Below are positions 1 through 5,628 of a DNA stretch of 7,642 nt, in pieces. The notes below the pieces were generated by a model. The model did not search any database. It had not been told where the DNA came from and was given only the letters and a program-made list of their open reading frames with translations. Source of the stretch: an uncultured Clostridia bacterium (GTDB taxonomy: Bacteria > Bacillota > Clostridia > Lachnospirales > Bianqueaceae); assembly GCA_947570515.1 (NCBI GenBank), contig CANOUM010000071.1, forward strand, positions 1 to 7,642, given 5' to 3'. Every line of letters starts with the position of its first letter. The stretch's first letter is position 1. The position numbers and the translations under genes are program-made.

Positions 1-686
1 AAGCACAAACAATCTATTTTGATTGCTTTGACCGCCTTAGTAATCAGCTCACAGAGCATATCAACGACAGCTTTCAAATCTCAGTCAACGGTATCATATT
101 AGAAACCGACTATCCATCCCGGCAAAATAACGGCTTGCTCTGTCTGGGCACATTTGAAAATGAAACCGTATTCATTGATATTGAGCTGCTGCAAAGCGTA
201 ACTTGCCGTTCTTTCGGTTTATTTGGTATTCAGCAGGCTCCTTTAATGAATGCTCTTTTACAAAAACCATCGCTGCATTTAACAGCTGACAATCGCTGTG
301 TTTCCGGAAACACTCAGACCGATGCCGATCAGACTATCTTTCTTTCTATTCCCTACGACCAGGGCTGGTCTTTACAAATTGATGGAAAAGATGCTGTACT
401 CTCTAAAGCCTTCATGGGCTTTTCTTCCTTCTACCTTCCTGCCGGCACACACTACGTCGAAATGCGCTACACGCCGCCCGGCTTTACTCTTGGCCTGCTA
501 GCCAGCTTCTTAGGGATTTTACTCAGCGCCTTTTTCCTTTTTAATCCCAAGATCAAAGAACAGCTATTTTCTTCCCTTATAATACAGAAAACGGCCGCCT
601 GCTGCGTCCGTCTCCTGTTCTTGTTTGTCATTCTATGGATTTATGTGCTGCCTCTGCTTTTAAATTTGCTGGAAAAAATTTCATGA
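1..686 (+). CDS. YfhO-family membrane protein, C-terminal part (5' end outside window)
   Basis: The frame is open from base 3 to the TGA at 684-686, giving 227 visible residues; the start lies upstream. The visible part begins with an extracytoplasmic beta-rich segment (around residues 2-30, ending in FQISVNG). Near residue 110 comes the pattern TIFLSIPYDQGWSLQIDGK, followed by a conserved PAGTHYVEMRYTPPGF stretch. Two hydrophobic segments follow, at about residues 159-180 (GFTLGLLASFLGILL) and 197-218 (VRLLFLFVILWIYVLPLLL). This arrangement matches the C-terminus of YfhO-family proteins (Pfam Bacterial membrane protein YfhO). These are large polytopic proteins, some of which act as extracytoplasmic glycosyltransferases that decorate lipoteichoic acid or other surface polymers. 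The family call is firm; the substrate cannot be read from this fragment. An internal TTG at 135 is not the start, because the homology runs upstream of it. The stop overlaps the end of the opposing GH95 gene. Confidence 0.85.
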   Translation, partial: AQTIYFDCFDRLSNQLTEHINDSFQISVNGIILETDYPSRQNNGLLCLGTFENETVFIDIELLQSVTCRSFGLFGIQQAPLMNALLQKPSLHLTADNRCVSGNTQTDADQTIFLSIPYDQGWSLQIDGKDAVLSKAFMGFSSFYLPAGTHYVEMRYTPPGFTLGLLASFLGILLSAFFLFNPKIKEQLFSSLIIQKTAACCVRLLFLFVILWIYVLPLLLNLLEKIS

Positions 687-2795
687 GATTGTACTTTCGA
701 TCACACCTCCGTTTTTCCATACAAAGCTAACCTGCTTACCGCCCGGAAGACATAATCCTCTCACTCGTCCCTCCCGCCAATCCGGCGGCAGGCATGGCAG
801 TAAGCTCACTTCCCCTTCTTTTTCTTCTGCCAGCATATGAGCAATCGCCGCCGTTACTCCAAAATTCCCATCAATTTGAAACGGCGGATGTTTACTCCAT
901 AAATTGGGATAAGAAGACCGCTCTATGAGCTGCCGCAGATACTTCTGTACATTCGAAGCATCTTGCAACACCACATACAGATTGAGCACCCAAGCCAGAC
1001 TCCATCCTGTATGACCGCTGCCAGCTGCCATTCGCCTTTCCAGTGAATGTCTGGCAGCTTCTTTCATCTCTCCATCCTCCCGCCATAAATCTGAAGGAAA
1101 AAGCCCATATAGATGTGACAAATGTCTATGCCCCGGCTCTGCTTCTTCCTTTTCCTCATACCATTCGCAGACGGATCCGTCTGCATTTTTTTGTATAGGG
1201 TATAAACGCGCCGTTTTCTCTTCGATTTCTTGTAGCAGCGCTGTTTCTCCCAGCTGCCGAGAAGCTCTTTTAAAATTGCGAAAAAGTTCACGGATCAGCG
1301 TCATATCCATGGCTGTTGCTATAGAAACACTGACCCTTCTGCCTTCTGACCAAAACTGATTTTCCGGCGTTGTAGACGGACAGGTCACATAATATCCTTC
1401 ATATTCGGTCAGCCAGTCCAAACAGAATAATACAGATTCTTTTAAAAGCGGATATACCGTCTCTTTTAAATACTGCTGATCCGGATGATACCAATATCGT
1501 CTCCAGACCTCCTGATCCATCCAGACCTGCGCCATTAGCCAAAATGCCCACATCAGGCAGCCGCTTTCTCCAGCCGTCTCCCCTCTGGCGATTCCTACCG
1601 GATGCGTTGTTCCCCATCCATCTGTATTATGCGCACAGCACGATCCCCGGCATCCAAATGCCGCAGCTGTTTTTTTCCCCTCTATACAGATCCGGTGCAC
1701 CATATCCAGATATGGCTCTTCACATTCCCGTAAATTCACAGAAAGTGCCGGCCAATAATTCATCTCCAAATTAATATTAGTCGTCCAGTTACTGCTCCAT
1801 GGTGCTCGCATCTGCCAGCTCCAGATTCCCTGCAGATTAGCCGGCAGCCCGCCCTGCCGCGAGGAGCTAATCAGCAGATACCGGCCATATTGAAAATATA
1901 CCGCATACAGCCCCGCATCCGGATCTTCCATCCATTCATTCGTTGGCAGCATATCTTTTCCCGGCATCTCCAGTTCCATGCGTCCATACAGCTCCTGATA
2001 ATCTGCCAGATGTGCCTGTTTATAAGCAGCATAGCCCCCTGAAAGCGGTATCAATGAATCCCGGATCGAAACTGCAAATGTGGCTTCTTTTGCCTCCTCT
2101 AGAATCAATGTTTCGTTTTCTATATGCCAGCTGCCCTCCAGCTCCAATACACGAATATCCACCGAAAACTGCATTCCCCGTTCACCCCAGATAACGGCAT
2201 TGTCCCGCTGTCCCAGATAATTAGGATCTACATGTTCAGGGCATTGCATCCAAAATGTCATTCCCCATTCTTTTTCTTTAAAATCCCGTCTCTTCATTTC
2301 GCTCTCATAACGGATTTCCATTCTCTGAATTGGCTTATCCGCCTCAATATGTACGATCAGCGCTTTCTGCGGGTAGCTCACAAAATATCGTCTTTGCACC
2401 GCATTGCCATCTGTCGTAAAACTCACGCTGGCCTCCGCTGTGTCCAGCACCAGCTCACGCTGATACTGCGCAGTCTTCTGCAGCGACGGACAATCCATCA
2501 GAAGCTCACCGGCCGGCATATAGCTTTCTGTATATTCTCCCAGAAAGTGCTGCTCCATTATGCGCTCCGCCTTTTCGTACTGCTTTTCAAAAATCAGTCT
2601 TCTGACCTGCGGCAAATAAACGGCTGCCTCTTGAGGCGTATGATCCTCATAAAATCCAGACCAAAGACGTTCATGATTAAGCCCAATCCGTTCATGCTGC
2701 GGATCTCCCCATACCATAGCCCCTAAACTGCCGTTTCCCAGCGGCAATGTTTCCTCCCATGCCGCCGCGGGCTCTCGATACCACAATCGCTTCAA
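681..2795 (-). CDS. Glycoside hydrolase family 95 protein (alpha-L-fucosidase-like), cytoplasmic
   Basis: A complete 704-residue protein. GH95 enzymes are inverting exo-glycosidases, mostly alpha-1,2-L-fucosidases and some alpha-L-galactosidases. The order is typical: an N-terminal beta-sandwich (about residues 1-260, opening with WYREPAAAWEETLPLGNGSLG), a helical (alpha/alpha)6 barrel (about 290-655), and a C-terminal beta domain (about 660-704, LLPCLPPDW). Catalytic-site motifs are present: TTNINLEMNYWP with N340 and N342, CPSTTPENQF with E478 (general acid position), and PFQIDGNFG with D642 (position that activates the base asparagine). EPGHRHLSHLYGLFP (553-567) is also family-typical. There is no signal peptide or membrane segment, so it should act inside the cell on imported oligosaccharides. 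The start is TTG, chosen because GGAGGAGGTG lies five bases upstream; the next ATG would cut into the conserved N-terminus. One oddity is CCAHNTDGW (386-394), where many relatives have a His-His pair before NTD. Substrate specificity is uncertain. Confidence 0.92.
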   Translation of the reverse strand: MKRLWYREPAAAWEETLPLGNGSLGAMVWGDPQHERIGLNHERLWSGFYEDHTPQEAAVYLPQVRRLIFEKQYEKAERIMEQHFLGEYTESYMPAGELLMDCPSLQKTAQYQRELVLDTAEASVSFTTDGNAVQRRYFVSYPQKALIVHIEADKPIQRMEIRYESEMKRRDFKEKEWGMTFWMQCPEHVDPNYLGQRDNAVIWGERGMQFSVDIRVLELEGSWHIENETLILEEAKEATFAVSIRDSLIPLSGGYAAYKQAHLADYQELYGRMELEMPGKDMLPTNEWMEDPDAGLYAVYFQYGRYLLISSSRQGGLPANLQGIWSWQMRAPWSSNWTTNINLEMNYWPALSVNLRECEEPYLDMVHRICIEGKKTAAAFGCRGSCCAHNTDGWGTTHPVGIARGETAGESGCLMWAFWLMAQVWMDQEVWRRYWYHPDQQYLKETVYPLLKESVLFCLDWLTEYEGYYVTCPSTTPENQFWSEGRRVSVSIATAMDMTLIRELFRNFKRASRQLGETALLQEIEEKTARLYPIQKNADGSVCEWYEEKEEAEPGHRHLSHLYGLFPSDLWREDGEMKEAARHSLERRMAAGSGHTGWSLAWVLNLYVVLQDASNVQKYLRQLIERSSYPNLWSKHPPFQIDGNFGVTAAIAHMLAEEKEGEVSLLPCLPPDWREGRVRGLCLPGGKQVSFVWKNGGVIESTIS
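2040..2053. promoter_or_regulatory. cre-like site (CcpA operator consensus) inside the GH95 gene
   Basis: The 14-mer TGAAAGCGGTATCA fits the Gram-positive catabolite-responsive element pattern TGWAANCGNTNWCA at every position. It lies about 740 bases inside the GH95 reading frame, over codons S247-S252. Intragenic cre sites acting as transcription roadblocks are known in Firmicutes, and carbon control would suit a glycosidase gene. The distance from the promoter and the lack of other evidence keep this tentative. Confidence 0.3.
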
Positions 2796-2800
2796 AAAAA

Positions 2801-2810
2801 CACCTCCTCC
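2801..2810 (-). promoter_or_regulatory. Ribosome binding site supporting a TTG start for the GH95 gene
   Basis: On the minus strand GGAGGAGGTG lies five bases (all T) before the TTG at 2793-2795. This near-perfect anti-SD match decides the start. The T run continues into the start codon (T7, 2794-2800), an unusual homopolymer at an initiation site. Confidence 0.85.
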
Positions 2811-2837
2811 AAATGATGATCTTCCATTTTATCATTT
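2811..2837. repeat. 7-bp inverted repeat at the GH95 promoter, possible operator
   Basis: AAATGAT (2811-2817) and its exact reverse complement ATCATTT (2831-2837) are separated by 13 bases, with centres 20 bases apart (about two helical turns). The right arm covers part of the GH95 extended -10 and the left arm lies just downstream of the predicted start site. That position would suit a repressor. No regulator gene is visible, so the operator role is inference. Confidence 0.3.
2826..2834 (-). promoter_or_regulatory. Extended -10 promoter for the GH95 gene
   Basis: The minus strand reads TGATAAAAT, an extended -10 (TGn plus TAAAAT) about 30 bases before the TTG start. No good -35 hexamer stands at 17-18 bases, as is common for extended -10 promoters. 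Transcription would begin near 2820, giving a leader of about 25 bases. Read by eye; not tested. Confidence 0.5.
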
Positions 2838-2840
2838 CTG

Positions 2841-2849
2841 TGATATACT
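2841..2849 (+). promoter_or_regulatory. Extended -10 promoter for the kinase-like/peptidase-like unit
   Basis: The plus strand reads TGATATACT, an extended -10 with the hexamer TATACT at 2844-2849. The -35 region (about 2821-2827) is poor. Predicted transcription start is near 2856, leaving a leader of about 46 bases before the ATG at 2902. It stands only six bases from the divergent GH95 -10, so two polymerases could hardly occupy both at once. Confidence 0.5.
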
Positions 2850-2891
2850 AGTACTATCTGTTATTGACTTTATTATGCTCTTATTTAGATT

Positions 2892-2895
2892 GGAG
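2892..2895 (+). promoter_or_regulatory. Ribosome binding site deciding the start at 2902
   Basis: GGAG is followed by six bases (ACTTTT) and then ATG at 2902. The alternative ATG at 2875 has no comparable purine-rich site before it, so the shorter protein is favoured. Confidence 0.6.
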
Positions 2896-2901
2896 ACTTT
2901 T

Positions 2902-3687
2902 ATGTTTTATCAGTTAAACCGACCATTTCAGGCTCACCCTATTTATTTTGATCTTCCCGACAATCTTGCGCTGACAGCTCTGCTGCCCTCTTGGTTCGGT
3001 CCGGCATGGCAGCCGGCCGATCCTTCTTTGCGCGCCGGCGCGCAGCCGCTCCTGACCCTTTGCATAGACGATGAAAATCCGTTGGGGCAGATTCAAACCT
3101 TTGTCTACGAGCATACCACCTGCCGCGAACCTTATTTTATTTTTCACGGCGGTGCTGTGGCGGATGCCTCTGGCTCCTCTTATCTGTTTCTGGCGGCAAC
3201 GACAACAGGAAAAACAACGCTCATTGCCTATTTATCGCAGCTGGGATATACCTATCTAAATGATGACTGCTTATATCTGGATATGAATACGCTTGAGGTC
3301 ATGCCCTATAGCGCCCCTATCCATCTGCGGGAAGGCGGCTTTCAGTATCTGCAGGAAATTCTCCCTTCTCCTCTGCCGCCCTGTGTACATATGGGACCTC
3401 CGAAAAGTCTGCGCCATGTCTTTTTTCCGGAAAATCGAATGCTGAGCCCTACGCAGCCGAAGGCTATTTTCTTTTTAAACCGTACGGAGGACGCATCTGT
3501 TGCCGATAGCTGCTGCCGCCTCTCTCTGCCGGATGCACTGCAGCGTCTCTTCACCAGCGCCTTGATTCCCTATCATATGAATCCGCGCTATATTCAGTTT
3601 TTCCAAAGGCTGGCTCCCGTGTGCTACGATCTGACTTATCATGATGTTACCTATGTGGAAACTCTTCTACAGCAAAATTTTAAATAG
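2902..3687 (+). CDS. HPr-kinase-like (SerK/HprK-fold) ATP-binding protein
   Basis: A 261-residue soluble protein related to the C-terminal kinase domain of HPr kinase/phosphorylase (PEPCK-like fold). Visible motifs are FHGGAV (81-86), the P-loop AATTTGKTT (98-106, with K104), and LNDDCLYLD (119-127) at the position of the metal-binding acidic residues of this family. PIHLREG (139-145) also resembles the family. It lacks the N-terminal DRTGG-like domain of true HprK, and the bifunctional kinase/phosphorylase signature was not seen, so HPr is probably not its substrate. Relatives of this size occur with PqqD-like proteins and S24/S26 peptidases, and some modify RiPP precursors. The start at 2902 is preferred because GGAG (2892-2895) sits six bases upstream; an in-frame ATG at 2875 would add nine residues but lacks a good site. 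The next gene follows after 14 bases. ATP binding is well supported; the phosphorylated target is unknown. Confidence 0.78.
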   Translation: MFYQLNRPFQAHPIYFDLPDNLALTALLPSWFGPAWQPADPSLRAGAQPLLTLCIDDENPLGQIQTFVYEHTTCREPYFIFHGGAVADASGSSYLFLAATTTGKTTLIAYLSQLGYTYLNDDCLYLDMNTLEVMPYSAPIHLREGGFQYLQEILPSPLPPCVHMGPPKSLRHVFFPENRMLSPTQPKAIFFLNRTEDASVADSCCRLSLPDALQRLFTSALIPYHMNPRYIQFFQRLAPVCYDLTYHDVTYVETLLQQNFK

Positions 3688-3701
3688 GAGCTCTGTGATA
3701 T

Positions 3702-4055
3702 ATGGAACCATCCAATACAACGCTTGCTTTACTGCGCAGCCTGCAAGGAAAGCCTTTTCCTGTATCAGTACATGGCATCAGCATGAATCCCACCCTTTGG
3801 CAAGGCGATGAAGTACTGGTACAACGCTTTTCTTCTTATACCCCCGGTGATATTTTAGTCTACGATTATGGCAAAGAAGGACTTTTGATTCATCGCTTTC
3901 TATATTTAAAACATGGCCTCTATCATTGCCGAGGGGATAATACCGTGCGCATTGAACGAATTGCTCACAAACGAATTATCGGAAAAGTCCTTTCCTTTTC
4001 TGATGGCCGTCCGCTTCCTGCCTGTCCCGAGCATATTTGGAAAGAAACAAAGTAA
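3702..4055 (+). CDS. Small soluble S24/S26 (signal-peptidase-like) family peptidase
   Basis: A 117-residue protein built around the S24/S26 serine peptidase core. VHGISMNPTLWQGDEVLV (23-40) holds the nucleophile S27 followed by the usual Met and Pro. TPGDILVYD (47-55) is the next conserved box. IHRF (63-66) places H64 where bacterial type I signal peptidases have Lys-Arg, and CRGDN (76-80) supplies D79. The Ser-His-Asp set resembles the SipW/ER-type signal peptidases rather than the Ser-Lys type. No membrane segment is visible, unlike true signal peptidases, and there is no DNA-binding domain as in LexA-type regulators. A GGAG overlapping the stop of the kinase-like gene serves as ribosome binding site (11-base spacing), so the two genes are probably co-transcribed and translationally coupled. 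The likely role is cleaving a peptide partner of the kinase-like protein. Family firm, substrate unknown. Confidence 0.78.
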   Translation: MEPSNTTLALLRSLQGKPFPVSVHGISMNPTLWQGDEVLVQRFSSYTPGDILVYDYGKEGLLIHRFLYLKHGLYHCRGDNTVRIERIAHKRIIGKVLSFSDGRPLPACPEHIWKETK

Positions 4056-4061
4056 CCAAGA

Positions 4062-4110
4062 GGGTGCTGCAAAGCAGATGAAATCATCTCCTTTGCAACA
4101 CCCCCTTTTT
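4062..4110 (+). terminator. Rho-independent terminator after the kinase-like/peptidase-like unit
   Basis: GGGTGCTGCAAAG (4062-4074) pairs with CTTTGCAACACCC (4091-4103) with one mismatch. An inner AGATG/CATCT stem (4076-4080 with 4085-4089) closes on an AAAT loop. A T5 run follows at 4106-4110. The hairpin stands seven bases after the peptidase stop. In the other direction it lies about 20 bases beyond the MATE stop, but the tract that follows there is less T-rich, so termination of the MATE transcript would be weaker. Confidence 0.88.
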
Positions 4111-4121
4111 CTATTGATTAC

Positions 4122-5507
4122 TTATGCTTCTTTCTCTGCTGCCATAAGCTCCGCTTCCTTTTGTTTCCATGGTTCGCGCCACTTTCCTTTGAAATAATAA
4201 ATGATATAGCATAGCGAAGAAAGCGTCCATGTCATCGGATAGCAAACCAAAACTAAATAATAATTTTTCCAAATCGAAAGAATAATCGTCAGCCATAGGA
4301 TTCGAACAATACACATATTGAAAATAGAAATTGTCATCGGTACAACTGCATTTCCGGCTCCGCGGATCACACCGGCCAGAATGTCATTAAAAACAAAAGT
4401 AAAATAAGTACCGCCCAATACCAGCACAGAACGGATACCATAATACAGCACCTCTTCTTTATCGGTAAATAACCCAACCAGAGGTCTAGCCAGCAAAGCA
4501 GCACTCCATCCAAGCACGATTGTTGAAACCAGCCCTAACAGCATAGCTGTTTTCGTACCGCGATGAACACGGTCGAATTTGCCCGCCCCCAGATTTTGTG
4601 CCGTAAAGGTAGTCATAGCCAGAGAAAATGCATTCAGCGGCATATACACAAAGCCGTCAATTCGCTGCGCAGCAGCCTGTCCAGCCATGGCATCTGAGCC
4701 AAAGATATTGATTTTAGACTGAATCACTATATTAGAAAGAGAAATAACCATAGACTGCACGCCGGCAGGAATACCGATTTTGGCAATCTTAATCAAAATT
4801 TCCTTATGAAAACGAATTTTTCGAAGCTCCAGCCGATAGGATTCCTGTGTTCTCATCAGATCCCGTACGACCAAAATGGAAGACAGCAGCTGGGAAGCGA
4901 TCGTTGCCAGCGCTACTCCGGCTACTCCCAAATGAAATACAATGACAAAAATCAAATTCAAAACTACATTCGTAATTCCCGAAATGACGAGATAATATAA
5001 TGGTCTTTTTGAATCACCCACTGCACGCATGATACCGCTGCCAATGTTGTATACTGTCAGCGTGATCACGCCGCCAAAATAAATTCTCAAATACAGCACT
5101 GCCTGATCCATCACATCATCCGGCGTATTCATAAGCTTCAAAAGCCCCGGTGCAATCAAAATTCCAATGACTCCCAAAACAATGCCGAAAAATATTGCAA
5201 GCGCCATAGCAGTATGTACGCTTTTAGAGACTTCCTCCGGCTCCTTAGCACCATAGTGCTGTGCGATAATAACACCTGAACCTGTTCCAAAGCCCATAAA
5301 AAAGCCAATGACCAAAAAGCTCAAAGAACCCGTAGACCCCACCGCTGCCAAAGCCGTGCTGCCGACAAACTGTCCCACTACCAACGAATCCATTGTATTG
5401 TAAAACTGCTGAAACAGATTGCTGGCCATCAGCGGAAGTGAAAATAGTATAAGCCCCTTCCAGATAGACCCTTCAATCAGATTAACCGTTCTTGCCTTAC
5501 CCCTCAT
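4122..5507 (-). CDS. MATE-family multidrug/organic cation efflux protein
   Basis: A 461-residue, very hydrophobic protein with about twelve predicted membrane helices in two homologous halves, the layout of MATE antiporters (two MatE domains). These export drugs or metabolites using a Na+ or H+ gradient. Family-typical stretches are SLPLMASNLFQQFYNTMDSL near the N-terminus, GTGSGVIIAQHYGA after helix 2, and MRAVGDSKRPLYYL in the first half. In the second half there are GIPAGVQSMV, TTFTAQNLGAGK and GVIRGAGNAVVPM. The length is normal. It ends in a charged cytoplasmic tail (WKQKEAELMAAEKEA). Two start codons stand in tandem, TTG at 5508-5510 and ATG at 5505-5507; the ATG is preferred because AGGAGAGGAG lies eight bases before it. 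The gene has its own promoter but reads the same way as the fusion gene upstream, from which read-through is possible. Substrate cannot be predicted. Confidence 0.93.
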   Translation of the reverse strand: MRGKARTVNLIEGSIWKGLILFSLPLMASNLFQQFYNTMDSLVVGQFVGSTALAAVGSTGSLSFLVIGFFMGFGTGSGVIIAQHYGAKEPEEVSKSVHTAMALAIFFGIVLGVIGILIAPGLLKLMNTPDDVMDQAVLYLRIYFGGVITLTVYNIGSGIMRAVGDSKRPLYYLVISGITNVVLNLIFVIVFHLGVAGVALATIASQLLSSILVVRDLMRTQESYRLELRKIRFHKEILIKIAKIGIPAGVQSMVISLSNIVIQSKINIFGSDAMAGQAAAQRIDGFVYMPLNAFSLAMTTFTAQNLGAGKFDRVHRGTKTAMLLGLVSTIVLGWSAALLARPLVGLFTDKEEVLYYGIRSVLVLGGTYFTFVFNDILAGVIRGAGNAVVPMTISIFNMCIVRILWLTIILSIWKNYYLVLVCYPMTWTLSSLCYIIYYFKGKWREPWKQKEAELMAAEKEA

Positions 5508-5515
5508 CAAATAAA

Positions 5516-5525
5516 CTCCTCTCCT
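5516..5525 (-). promoter_or_regulatory. Ribosome binding site of the MATE gene
   Basis: The minus strand reads AGGAGAGGAG, then TTTATTTG, then ATG at 5505-5507. Eight-base spacing to the ATG is better than five to the TTG directly before it, which favours the ATG start. Confidence 0.7.
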
Positions 5526-5540
5526 CTATACACTCTTTTT

Positions 5541-5562
5541 AACAGTATTTTAAAAACAGTAT
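5541..5562. repeat. Direct repeat AACAGTAT x2 at the MATE transcription start
   Basis: AACAGTAT occurs at 5541-5548 and again at 5555-5562, a 14-base period, immediately downstream of the MATE -10. The position, over the expected start of transcription, would fit a regulator site. The AT-rich context means chance is possible. Confidence 0.3.
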
Positions 5563-5564
5563 CT

Positions 5565-5594
5565 AGTATATCATTGGAGCTCACTCTAAGTCAA
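5565..5594 (-). promoter_or_regulatory. Sigma-A-type promoter of the MATE gene
   Basis: On the minus strand TTGACT (5594-5589) and TATACT (5570-5565) are separated by 18 bases, and TGA directly before the -10 makes it an extended element. Predicted start is near 5558, with a leader of about 50 bases. This is the best promoter match in the window. Confidence 0.75.
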
Positions 5595-5628
5595 GCATTT
5601 TTCGCAAAACAAGCTCAAAATTTTTTCT

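Noticed and set aside
161..174. Second cre-like sequence TGAAACCGTATTCA in the YfhO-family gene
   Set aside because: It breaks the consensus at a fixed position and sits deep inside an unrelated coding region.
2124..2726. A 200-codon plus-strand open frame opposite the GH95 gene
   Set aside because: It lies wholly antisense to a clearly conserved coding region, has a biased composition rich in His, Leu and Pro, and has no ribosome binding site or recognisable domain.
2864..2891. TTGACT with TAGATT at 16-base spacing as a promoter for the kinase-like gene
   Set aside because: Transcription would start only a few bases before the ATG at 2902 and would leave out the ribosome binding site. The extended -10 at 2841-2849 fits better.
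2875..2901. Upstream in-frame ATG for the kinase-like gene
   Set aside because: No purine-rich site precedes it, while the ATG at 2902 has GGAG six bases upstream.
2796..4121. A PqqD-like protein or RiPP precursor peptide accompanying the kinase/peptidase pair
   Set aside because: The gaps at 2796-2901, 3688-3701 and 4056-4121 are filled by promoters, a ribosome binding site and a terminator; no small frame with a binding site was found.
5508..5510. TTG as start of the MATE gene
   Set aside because: The adjacent ATG has better spacing to the ribosome binding site; the difference is a single residue.
5595..5628. Terminator after the fusion gene
   Set aside because: The region is AT-rich and holds a CAAGC direct repeat, but no stable stem followed by a T tract could be drawn.
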